NCBI GenBank assembly: GCA_902494815.1
Contig: CABUVB010000029.1
Span: forward strand, 1-14,064
DNA length: 14,064 nucleotides
Direction of reading: 5' to 3'
Origin: an uncultured Collinsella sp.
Lineage (GTDB): Bacteria; Actinomycetota; Coriobacteriia; Coriobacteriales; Coriobacteriaceae
The position numbers and the translations under genes were made by a program. The notes below the pieces were generated by a model. It worked only from the letters and a program-made list of their open reading frames with translations. It was not told where the DNA came from and ran no database searches. Of the stretch, positions 6,965-13,159 are shown piece by piece. Position 1 is the first letter of the stretch, and each line of letters begins with the position of its first letter.

Positions 6965-7060
6965 GAGCGTTGATTTTCTCCCACCGAGATAACGAGCGTG
7001 GATTTTCTCCCGTTTAGAGCGCACTCGAACGCTCAGAGTGGGAGAAAATCCACGCTCGTT
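6965..7060. repeat. Long hairpin with 21-bp perfect arms plus an extra direct copy; possible bidirectional terminator
   Basis: The arms 6991-7011 and 7040-7060 (core GAGCGTGGATTTTCTCCC) are perfect complements over 21 bp. The 28-nt loop holds its own small stem (GAGCG...CGCTC). A third, direct copy GAGCGTTGATTTTCTCCC (6965-6982, 17 of 18 identical to the left arm) lies just upstream. The structure sits between the convergent ends of ATPase 1 and the phosphatase gene, where a two-way terminator would be useful, but only a TTTT follows on the plus side. It may equally be a dispersed repeat. Confidence 0.7.
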
Positions 7061-7104
7061 TTACGCCGATGGGCGTGGCCCGTGTGCCCGCGCCGCCCGA
7101 GCGC

Positions 7105-7551
7105 CTACAGCTGCTCAAGCATAGCGGTGCAACCGGCGAGTACATCGCGGTAGGTGGCGTCGAAATTGCCGGTGTACCAGGGGTCGGCCACGTCGCCGGG
7201 GCGATCGGTCCAATCGAGCAGGCGCGAGATCTTGCCATCGGGGTCCTTCCCAAAAATTCGGTACAGGCCGCGGGCGTTCTCGTCGTCCATATAGACAATG
7301 TGGTCCCAGTCGCCATACTCCGCGCGACGCACCTGACGTGCACGATGTGCGACGACGGGAATCCCGACCTCGCGCAGCTTGGCAACGGTACCGTGGTGTG
7401 GCGGGTTGCCGATCTCCTCGGTCGAGGTCGCAGCGGAGTCAATGACAAACTCGCCCGCGCGCCCGGTGCGCCGCACCAGCTCGGTAAACACCGACTCAGC
7501 CATCGTCGATCGACAGATATTCCCATAGCAGACAAAAAGAATGCGTTGCAT
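7105..7551 (-). CDS. Low-molecular-weight protein tyrosine phosphatase
   Basis: A 148-residue cytoplasmic phosphatase that removes phosphate from tyrosine of protein substrates through a cysteinyl-phosphate intermediate. The active-site loop is intact near the N-terminus: C8-YGNIC-R14-S15. The general acid motif D123-P124-W125-Y126 is also present. Length and order fit the LMW-PTP family, so it should be active. In other bacteria these enzymes act on tyrosine kinases of capsule export or on stress signalling; no kinase or capsule gene is visible here. AAAGGAAA precedes the ATG. It lies 33 nt downstream of the ATPase 2 stop on the same strand and could be co-transcribed, though no functional link is known. 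The symbols wzb or ptp would be guesses. Confidence 0.93.
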   Translation of the reverse strand: MQRILFVCYGNICRSTMAESVFTELVRRTGRAGEFVIDSAATSTEEIGNPPHHGTVAKLREVGIPVVAHRARQVRRAEYGDWDHIVYMDDENARGLYRIFGKDPDGKISRLLDWTDRPGDVADPWYTGNFDATYRDVLAGCTAMLEQL

Positions 7552-7584
7552 ATGCGGTTTCCTTTCTAGGCGGTCGCGCAGGGC

Positions 7585-8955
7585 TTACAGACTGCTCTTG
7601 AGGCAGTTTGCTCCAATAAAGCCCGCTGCGTACAAGGGGAGGTGGCGCAGCTCGCGCCCGTCATCGGTTTCGCTGCGGGAAAAATTGTTCTCGGACAAAA
7701 TGTAGGCATATGGCGATCGGGCTTTGTCCATAAACGACCCGAAGGTTTTCGCGCGCACGTTACGTGCGGACTTTACCTCGACGGGCACGATTTCCATACG
7801 GTCGGTCTGAAGTAGAAAATCCAGCTCGCCGGTCGTCTTCCAAGACGACGGCGGCATCCAATAATACGTCTGCAAGCTATTACCCGAAAATGCTTGCATG
7901 ACCGAGTTTTCCGCCAGGGCGCCTCGGAAGTCGGAGGATAGCGCTATGGCGGAATCCTCTTTGAGGTCGAGCCAGAGCCTCGGGTTGATACCGAGTTTGT
8001 AGAACATGAGGCCCGTATCGAGAAGATAGACCTTAAAGAAACTTCCATCTTCATCGTCGAAGGGAACGAGGGGAGGCTCGATGCCTTCGGTCAGGTTGTT
8101 GACCGATATGATGCCGGTGCCTTCGAGCCAGTCGAGCGGCTCGATAAGCTTGGCGCGACGGCCTCCGCGCTCGACCTCGGAGTACTTGAATTTTTTTGTG
8201 GACGATCTCAGCAGCTGGGACGGAATGGAGCGCCAGACCTTGCGCGCCGCCACGCCGCTGATCCCGTTTTCGGGGTCGGTCATATCGGCGGTGTAGGTCT
8301 CGTCGATTTCGCGCTGCTCGACGCGCGCGTCTTCGATGGACAACGTCTTGCGATATGCTTTGACGGCGGCGGGCATGCCGCCCACGATCTGGTATCGATG
8401 AAACAGGCTGAGCGCGGCTTGGTGCGCGGCGTAGGTCTCGAGCGTGCCGGCGTGGGTACGAATGGCATCGGCCATCTGCTCTTCATCGAGCGCCCAGAGA
8501 AACTCCTCGAACGACATGGGATGCATGGTCTCTTGACGAACGCCGCTGGGAAAAGGCAACTTGCGCTTGCGCGTGGCGACACCGAGTTGGCTGCCGGTCG
8601 CGCATATGCGCCAGCCCGAACCCGAGAAAAAGCGAAGCGAGTTGAGCGCCCGTTCGCAGAGCTGCACCTCGTCAAACAGGATGAAGGCGGTTTCCTTGCG
8701 AATGGGGGTACGTTTATAGTCTGAAATCCGCGCCACGATGGTGTCAACGTCGTCGGTGGGACAGTCGAACAGCGGAGCGATCAGCTCAAGATCGGTCTGA
8801 AAGTCGAGTTTGACAAACGCATCGCCGGCGATTCGCCTGCCGATTTCCTCGGCAGCGTACGTTTTGCCTACGCGTCGCGCACCACGGATGAGGAAGGGGC
8901 GTGAAGCGTCCTTTGTCGCCCATGATTCGATAACGGATTCGATTGATCTGCGCAT
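7585..8955 (-). CDS. AAA ATPase with C-terminal DUF4143 / PD-(D/E)XK-like domain (ATPase 2)
   Basis: A 456-residue paralogue of ATPase 1 with the same domain order. Walker A GARRVGKT (25-32), Walker B FILFDEVQ (91-98, D95/E96), sensor-like ATGS (119-122), FEEFLWAL (149-156), VGGMPAAV (191-198), LDTGLMFY (312-319). The nuclease-like set is complete: GALAENSV with E349, GELDFLL with D379, PVEVKSA with E393 and K395. It also ends with HLPLYA, matching YLPLYA in ATPase 1, so these two form a closer pair than either does with ATPase 3. Start: ATG at 8955 with GGAAAGG about 7 nt upstream. Its upstream region contains strong overlapping palindromes (8971-9036). The role is unknown; autoregulation through those palindromes is an inference. 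Confidence 0.88.
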   Translation of the reverse strand: MRRSIESVIESWATKDASRPFLIRGARRVGKTYAAEEIGRRIAGDAFVKLDFQTDLELIAPLFDCPTDDVDTIVARISDYKRTPIRKETAFILFDEVQLCERALNSLRFFSGSGWRICATGSQLGVATRKRKLPFPSGVRQETMHPMSFEEFLWALDEEQMADAIRTHAGTLETYAAHQAALSLFHRYQIVGGMPAAVKAYRKTLSIEDARVEQREIDETYTADMTDPENGISGVAARKVWRSIPSQLLRSSTKKFKYSEVERGGRRAKLIEPLDWLEGTGIISVNNLTEGIEPPLVPFDDEDGSFFKVYLLDTGLMFYKLGINPRLWLDLKEDSAIALSSDFRGALAENSVMQAFSGNSLQTYYWMPPSSWKTTGELDFLLQTDRMEIVPVEVKSARNVRAKTFGSFMDKARSPYAYILSENNFSRSETDDGRELRHLPLYAAGFIGANCLKSSL

Positions 8956-8970
8956 GGGGCCGCCTTTCCA

Positions 8971-9036
8971 ATTTCGTGTACTTTAGATACACAGTTTAGT
9001 GCTATTTCGTGTACTTGAAATACACGAAATAGCACT
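8971..9036. repeat. Overlapping palindromes upstream of ATPase 2
   Basis: AGTGCTATTTCGTGTA (8998-9013), 7-nt loop, and its exact complement (9021-9036) give a perfect 16-bp hairpin. The inner 22 nt also occur as a direct repeat: 8971-8992 and 9004-9025 match at 20 of 22 positions, 33 nt apart (about three helical turns). Each unit is itself a GTGTA...TACAC palindrome. The block ends 15 nt before the ATPase 2 start codon, over the expected promoter and leader, so binding there should affect expression. Confidence 0.75.
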
Positions 9037-9117
9037 GCTGAAGCTTCCAGGCGGATAAACACTACTCGTATGGGACGGTTTTCACCGGTTGCTCGCCACC
9101 TTGGGCTATGTTCGCTC

Positions 9118-10386
9118 CTATGCCTGCATCCGGGGCTGTGCTGATTGACGCTTGCGCTCCCAGCGAGCCAACTTAATCGTCACCAGCGTGAGGGCCCAGG
9201 CCACAAGCGAGAACGCGGCGCCCACTGCGCCCACGTACGCAATGCCAACGCTGCTTACCACGGCGCCGCCCACTGCGGTGCCAAAAGAGATGCCGACGTT
9301 AAACGCCATGGGCTCAACCGAACTTGCGAGTACCATCGACTTGGGATGGCGGCTGCGTGCCACGTCCATAAAGTGAGTGATGCACGACACCGAGAACAGG
9401 TACATGAGCAGCGCCAAGCTAAAGACAAAGACCAGCGCGAGCGGCATGGTGCCGCCCACAGCAAACAGTCCGAGTAACGCCGCAGCCTGCAGCACAAACG
9501 TCACGAGCAGCGCCTTCATGCCAAAGCGCGCGTCGATCCATCCGCCCAGGATGTTCGAGATTAGGCAGAACACGCCGTAGGCCATAAGCGTGGTACTGGC
9601 TTCGACCGTGCCCATGCTCAGCACCTGCTCAAGATAAGGCGTCACGTAGCCGTAGAACACATAGACCGAGCCCACGCCAAACAAAAAGATGAGCATGCCG
9701 GTGATGATGCTCGGCTCGCACAGCAGCCCCGCCTGCTCGCGAAAGGTGGCAGGCTCGTCGGTTTGCCCAGCGCGCGGCATAAACGCCACGAGCGCCCCGC
9801 AGATCAGAACGGCAAAGGTCAGCGTGCCGTACATGGCTACGTGCCAATCGAGCGTGTCGGCTACAAACTTACCGATCGAAGTGACAAAGACCATTGCCAC
9901 GGAAAACGCACCATATACCACCGAGATTGCAAGCGAAGTTTGCTGCGGGGACAGCAGCTCGGGGATGTACGTCACGCCCACGGCGAGCAGTGCGCCCGAG
10001 ACGGAGCCCAGGATGATGCGCGAGATGAACAGCACCTGGAAGTTGGGCGCCAACGCCATGACCAGGTTGCCGAGCACAAAGACGATGCTGTAGCACACGA
10101 GCAGCTGGTAGCGGCGAAAACGCCCCGTGCTGAGCGCAAGCACCGGCGTCGCGATGGCGTAGACAAGCGCGAACACGCTGATGAGTTGGCCCGCGGTGGC
10201 AAGCGAGATGCCGAGCTCCGTCGCCAGGTCGCTCTCGATGCCGATGACCACGAACTCGGAGCAGCCGAGCGAGAATCCCAACAGCACGAGCAGCGCCAGG
10301 CAAAGATTGGTGCGCGCAGGTGAAAGCGCGGCGGCGGTTGATGCTGTTGTGGACGAAGTTGCGGCGGTCAAGGCAGTTGCTCCCAT
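9118..10386 (-). CDS. Major facilitator superfamily exporter (AraJ/drug-efflux-like)
   Basis: A 422-residue integral membrane protein with about twelve hydrophobic segments beginning near residue 28, after a Thr/Ala/Ser-rich N-terminal tail (1-26). The opening FSLGCSEFVVIGIESDLATE and the following GQLISVFALVYAIATPV resemble sugar-efflux/AraJ-type and purine/drug exporters (DHA1). The loop between helices 2 and 3 carries GRFRRYQ, the motif A position. Proton-driven export of a small molecule is likely; the substrate cannot be read from the sequence. No good ribosome site precedes the ATG. An in-frame TAA lies 9 nt upstream, so no longer form is possible and expression may be weak or leaderless. 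No clear terminator follows the stop. Confidence 0.88.
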   Translation of the reverse strand: MGATALTAATSSTTASTAAALSPARTNLCLALLVLLGFSLGCSEFVVIGIESDLATELGISLATAGQLISVFALVYAIATPVLALSTGRFRRYQLLVCYSIVFVLGNLVMALAPNFQVLFISRIILGSVSGALLAVGVTYIPELLSPQQTSLAISVVYGAFSVAMVFVTSIGKFVADTLDWHVAMYGTLTFAVLICGALVAFMPRAGQTDEPATFREQAGLLCEPSIITGMLIFLFGVGSVYVFYGYVTPYLEQVLSMGTVEASTTLMAYGVFCLISNILGGWIDARFGMKALLVTFVLQAAALLGLFAVGGTMPLALVFVFSLALLMYLFSVSCITHFMDVARSRHPKSMVLASSVEPMAFNVGISFGTAVGGAVVSSVGIAYVGAVGAAFSLVAWALTLVTIKLARWERKRQSAQPRMQA

Positions 10387-10430
10387 GTTGCGTTATATGA
10401 GCTGGATTCAGTCCCTGCAACTCTACCAGA

Positions 10431-10460
10431 ATGTGTCAGGTGCTCGCCCCCTTTGTCGCA
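10431..10460. repeat. Probable decayed copy of the GTGACAAAGGGA palindrome (copy E)
   Basis: Aligned without gaps to copy C, 20 of 30 positions agree. They are concentrated in the outer left arm (ATGTG) and the right arm (CCCTTTGTC). The left inner arm no longer pairs. The right arm supplies the -35 of the promoter at 10453-10481. Confidence 0.4.
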
Positions 10461-10481
10461 GGCTGCGCTTGCCTGTATAGT
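10453..10481 (+). promoter_or_regulatory. Predicted promoter TTGTCG-N17-TATAGT
   Basis: TTGTCG (10453-10458), exactly 17 nt, TATAGT (10476-10481). It would start transcription near 10488 and read into the short ORF at 10534, perhaps on through to ATPase 3. It is one of the two best promoter matches in the window. Confidence 0.55.
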
Positions 10482-10533
10482 CGCAATGCAGGCGAAGATG
10501 ATCTCAGGTACATCGCGGGCGACAGGAGATCCC

Positions 10534-10632
10534 ATGGGTATGCACACGACAAAGGTTGCAGTGGGCGAGGGCAAGTTTGCGCTCGAGGAGGCCCTCGAGG
10601 CCCCCTCCATTCGCGTTGCCCTCGCGATGTGA
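10534..10632 (+). CDS. Short ORF or truncated gene remnant (32 codons)
   Basis: The ORF starts MGMHTTKVAVGEGKF and ends PSIRVALAM. It has AGGAG 5 nt before the ATG and a promoter about 50 nt further up, so its expression signals are better than those of several full genes here. Its TGA stop is formed by the first bases of palindrome copy C (ATGTGACAAAG), which suggests that the palindrome interrupted a longer gene and left only its N-terminus. It could instead be a leader peptide for ATPase 3. I recognise no family. Confidence 0.4.
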   Translation: MGMHTTKVAVGEGKFALEEALEAPSIRVALAM

Positions 10633-10657
10633 CAAAGGGACAGTCCCTTTGTCACAT
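10627..10657. repeat. GTGACAAAGGGA palindrome, copy C
   Basis: ATGTGACAAAGGGA (10627-10640), loop CAG, TCCCTTTGTCACAT (10644-10657): 14 perfect pairs, the cleanest copy in the window. It overlaps the stop codon of the short ORF and lies upstream of ATPase 3. Confidence 0.88.
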
Positions 10658-10663
10658 TCCATT

Positions 10664-10739
10664 CCTTAGAAACTTGCAAATTCTGCAAGTTTCTAAGGTA
10701 GCATCTTATAAACTTGCAAAAAATGCAAGTTTATAAGAT
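10664..10739. repeat. Two tandem perfect hairpins upstream of ATPase 3
   Basis: Hairpin 1: CCTTAGAAACTTGCA (10664-10678), loop AATTC, exact complement 10684-10698 (15 bp). Hairpin 2: ATCTTATAAACTTGCA (10703-10718), loop AAAAA, exact complement 10724-10739 (16 bp). They share the core AAACTTGCA-N5-TGCAAGTTT but differ outside it, with each outer change matched on the opposite arm. They are spaced 40 nt apart and end 31 nt before the ATPase 3 ATG. This is typical of paired dimeric operators, or of two RNA hairpins in a leader. Confidence 0.8.
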
Positions 10740-10770
10740 TTCATGTCTGGCCGGGTGCTAGGGAGACTCT

Positions 10771-12072
10771 ATGGATATCGTTCGCCGAAGCCGTTATCTT
10801 GATCGACTCATTGCTTTTCAGGATACCGACCTCATCAAAATCGTGACGGGCATACGCCGTTGTGGCAAATCAACGTTATTGGACATGATGAGGGACTATC
10901 TGGCGCAACGGGGGGTGCCAGCCGAGCGTTTGCTGACCTTTAAGATGGAATCTCTAGAGTACGCGGGAATTACGGATTATCTGACGTTTTATCGTATGGT
11001 TCGGGAGCGCATCGACGGCATCGATCATCCCTACCTGTTCTTTGACGAGCTCCAGAATGTCGAAGGTTGGGAAAAGGCGGTCAACTCGCTCCGAGTGGAT
11101 TTGCCGTGCGATATCTATGTCACGGGCTCCAATGCCTTTTTGCTATCGAGCGAGCTCGCAACGCTTATCTCGGGCCGATATGTCGAGGTCAAGATGCAGC
11201 CTCTCACGTTTAGCGAATATCTTGATTTTCGCTCGATTGATGCGGTCGCCGCTGAAGGGCTTGGTGAGAGGGTTGAACTTGTTTCCAAGACAGGCGATCG
11301 CCTTAATTCAAATACCGTGCTTGAGCAGTACATAACCTACGGCGGCATGCCGTTTCTGGCCCATGATGAGCCGAGACGTGAGCCGTGCCGCGGCTATATC
11401 CGTAGCCTCTACCAGACGATCGTCGCGCGCGATATCCTGTCGCGCGCGACGCGTAGGGGTCGCGGAGCTATCACCAAGCGCGATGTTCTCGAGCGGCTCT
11501 GTGCGTATCTGGCAGACAACATCTCCAACCAAACCTCGGTCAACAAAATCGTAGGGACGCTCAACGAATCGGCGGGCGGTAAGACCAACGCATCGACGGT
11601 GTCGGCATATATTGACGCTCTGGAAGAGACGTACCTGTTTACCAAAGTAAAAAGGTATGACATCAAGGGGCGGGAGCTTCTTAAGACAGGTGGTAAATAT
11701 TACATAGCTGATACGGGAATTCGCAGCTATCTTGACGGATATAGAGGTAGCGATAGCGGAAGGATGCTCGAGAACGTTATCTACAACCAGCTTGTATTTG
11801 AAGGATACGAAGTGTTTTGCGGCCATCTGCGCGCGGGGGAAATCGACTTTGTCGCAATCGGCGAGGGATCGGACCGCAAATATATCCAGGTTACCGAGCG
11901 GATCGATGCCGAGGCGACGAGAGAACGCGAGCTGCGACCGCTCAAGCTAAGCACGCTAGGAAAAATTCCTGATTCGTATGAGAAGATCCTGATTGTCAGG
12001 GATGGCGACCATCCAACGGACATCGATGGCATCAGAATCGTGGGGGCAGTCGACTTCTTGTTGAGAAATTAG
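10771..12072 (+). CDS. AAA ATPase with DUF4143 domain, nuclease-like site degenerate (ATPase 3)
   Basis: A 433-residue ATPase from a different branch than ATPases 1 and 2. Walker A GIRRCGKST (27-35, K33), Walker B LFFDELQ (89-95, D92/E93), sensor-like VTGSNAFLLSSEL (117-129), SGRYVEVKMQPLTFSEY (134-150), YGGMPFL (190-196), ADTGIRSYL (313-321). In the C-terminal DUF4143 domain LENVIYNQL (333-341) keeps E334 and GEIDFVA (356-362) keeps D359. The expected E-x-K strand instead reads YIQVTER (371-377), so Gln373 and Thr375 replace Glu and Lys and cleavage activity is doubtful. AGGGAG precedes the ATG. The gene is A/T-richer than its flanks, lies between palindrome copies C and D, and follows the tandem hairpins. 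Cellular role unknown. Confidence 0.88.
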   Translation: MDIVRRSRYLDRLIAFQDTDLIKIVTGIRRCGKSTLLDMMRDYLAQRGVPAERLLTFKMESLEYAGITDYLTFYRMVRERIDGIDHPYLFFDELQNVEGWEKAVNSLRVDLPCDIYVTGSNAFLLSSELATLISGRYVEVKMQPLTFSEYLDFRSIDAVAAEGLGERVELVSKTGDRLNSNTVLEQYITYGGMPFLAHDEPRREPCRGYIRSLYQTIVARDILSRATRRGRGAITKRDVLERLCAYLADNISNQTSVNKIVGTLNESAGGKTNASTVSAYIDALEETYLFTKVKRYDIKGRELLKTGGKYYIADTGIRSYLDGYRGSDSGRMLENVIYNQLVFEGYEVFCGHLRAGEIDFVAIGEGSDRKYIQVTERIDAEATRERELRPLKLSTLGKIPDSYEKILIVRDGDHPTDIDGIRIVGAVDFLLRN

Positions 12073-12107
12073 ATTACCCGCGGCTAAACGCAAGCAGATT
12101 CGTTTCG

Positions 12108-12137
12108 ATGCGACAAAGGAGCAGCCCTTTTTCGCAT
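12108..12137. repeat. GTGACAAAGGGA palindrome, diverged copy D
   Basis: ATGCGACAAAGG (12108-12119), 6-nt loop, CCTTTTTCGCAT (12126-12137). Eleven of 12 positions pair. Relative to copies A-C, a T-A pair has become C-G on both arms at once, a compensatory change. It lies 35 nt after the ATPase 3 stop. Confidence 0.65.
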
Positions 12138-12213
12138 TCCGTGCGAGCCCTCGTGCCGTCTGAGGGTATAAGGCTGGCAAGTGTTTATTTGCGAGGCCTA
12201 AGGGGCGCCCCGT

Positions 12214-13080
12214 ATGGATATCGATAACTTTGAATGGTGGTATAGCGAGGGCGAGGCTCCGGACGAGGGGTGGGACGAGCCCGCGTCGCGTGACGTGTCG
12301 AGCGACGAGGACGAGACCGGCAACGATGCCGTCGAGACGGATGCCGCTTCCGACTCCGCCGAACCCCTAACCTTTGAACAGGCCTGGGCTCAGGCCGAGG
12401 CCGACGAGGCTAAGGCCGACGCTACGGCCACGCTCGGCGAGCCAGCCGACATGTCCATCTCGCCGGCCAAGACCCCGCAGCCGCGCCATAACATCGATCC
12501 CGGCAGTACGGCATCTTTCAGCATTCTCGACGTGCCCGCGCAGGGTGCCCAGGCGCCCGCCCCCACGCATCGCCCCAACCTAGCTCGTGAGGAAGACGCG
12601 GCCCGCCGCTCTCCGCTCGGCCCCATCCTCATCGCCTTTATGGCCGGCGTCATCGCTTGCTCGGCGATCGGAAATGTCTGGAGCCATGTGGAGCAACAGC
12701 GCAAAGATGCTGCCAAGGTCGAGATGTCTGTCGAGCAATCGCTCAGCCGCACGCGTTCGGTGCATGTGTCGGTCGAGGTCAAGGACGGCGCGACGTGGGA
12801 CACCGCCCGCGGCGACAGCCAGATGCTCATCCACATCGTGGGCCGCACACTCAGGGGGCAGGCGATTGACGAGTATCAATATGTCAACTCCGCTGGCGAC
12901 GGCATCGAACTCAAGCCCGGCGACTACGAGCTCACGGTCGACGAGCCGCCCGTCGCCACCGATGGCACGCGCTTCCGCGCCTCAAAGCGCATGGTTCCCG
13001 TGAGCTTTAACTCGCAGGCGCCCGATACGGTCGACAGCACGCCGCAGGGCGGATTCGACCTTTACGCAATCGCTCAATAA
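12214..13080 (+). CDS. Single-pass membrane protein of unknown function
   Basis: A 288-residue protein. Residues 1-130 are acidic and low in complexity (many Asp, Glu, Ala, Pro), with no signal peptide. Positively charged RR (131-132) is followed by one membrane helix (about 135-156, LGPILIAFMAGVIACSAIGN), so the N-terminus should be inside and residues 157-288 outside. The outer part begins with a helix (HVEQQRKDAAKVEMSVEQ), then a beta-rich region ending in ELKPGDYELTVDEPPVATDGT (232-252). The PGDYELTV pattern recalls carboxypeptidase-regulatory-like or other surface beta-sandwich folds; this is a resemblance only. The start has AAGGGG 8 nt upstream. TATAAG (12167-12172) could be its -10. 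No partner is apparent; the next gene is 79 nt away. Confidence 0.75.
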   Translation: MDIDNFEWWYSEGEAPDEGWDEPASRDVSSDEDETGNDAVETDAASDSAEPLTFEQAWAQAEADEAKADATATLGEPADMSISPAKTPQPRHNIDPGSTASFSILDVPAQGAQAPAPTHRPNLAREEDAARRSPLGPILIAFMAGVIACSAIGNVWSHVEQQRKDAAKVEMSVEQSLSRTRSVHVSVEVKDGATWDTARGDSQMLIHIVGRTLRGQAIDEYQYVNSAGDGIELKPGDYELTVDEPPVATDGTRFRASKRMVPVSFNSQAPDTVDSTPQGGFDLYAIAQ

Positions 13081-13116
13081 CTGCGCCTGCCGCTTCTCCT
13101 TGCCGCCAAGAGTGGC

Positions 13117-13139
13117 ACAATAGCCCTCGACACTATTGT
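13117..13139. promoter_or_regulatory. Small inverted repeat before the epimerase gene
   Basis: ACAATAG (13117-13123), 9-nt loop, CTATTGT (13133-13139), ending 20 nt before the epimerase ATG. It could be an operator. CACAAT, part of its left arm, may also serve as a -10 element, though no good -35 is seen. Confidence 0.3.
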
Positions 13140-13159
13140 TTACTTTTGGAGGAAGTAGC

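Noticed and set aside
7105..8955. Toxin-antitoxin pair made of the phosphatase and ATPase 2
   Set aside because: The phosphatase has an intact, ordinary LMW-PTP active site, and the 33-nt gap and co-orientation are not evidence of pairing.
9763..10323. 186-codon plus-strand open frame opposite the MFS gene
   Set aside because: Highly charged low-complexity shadow; the minus strand has about twelve membrane helices.
5378..12137. CRISPR array
   Set aside because: The palindromes are kilobases apart without regular spacers and no cas gene is present.
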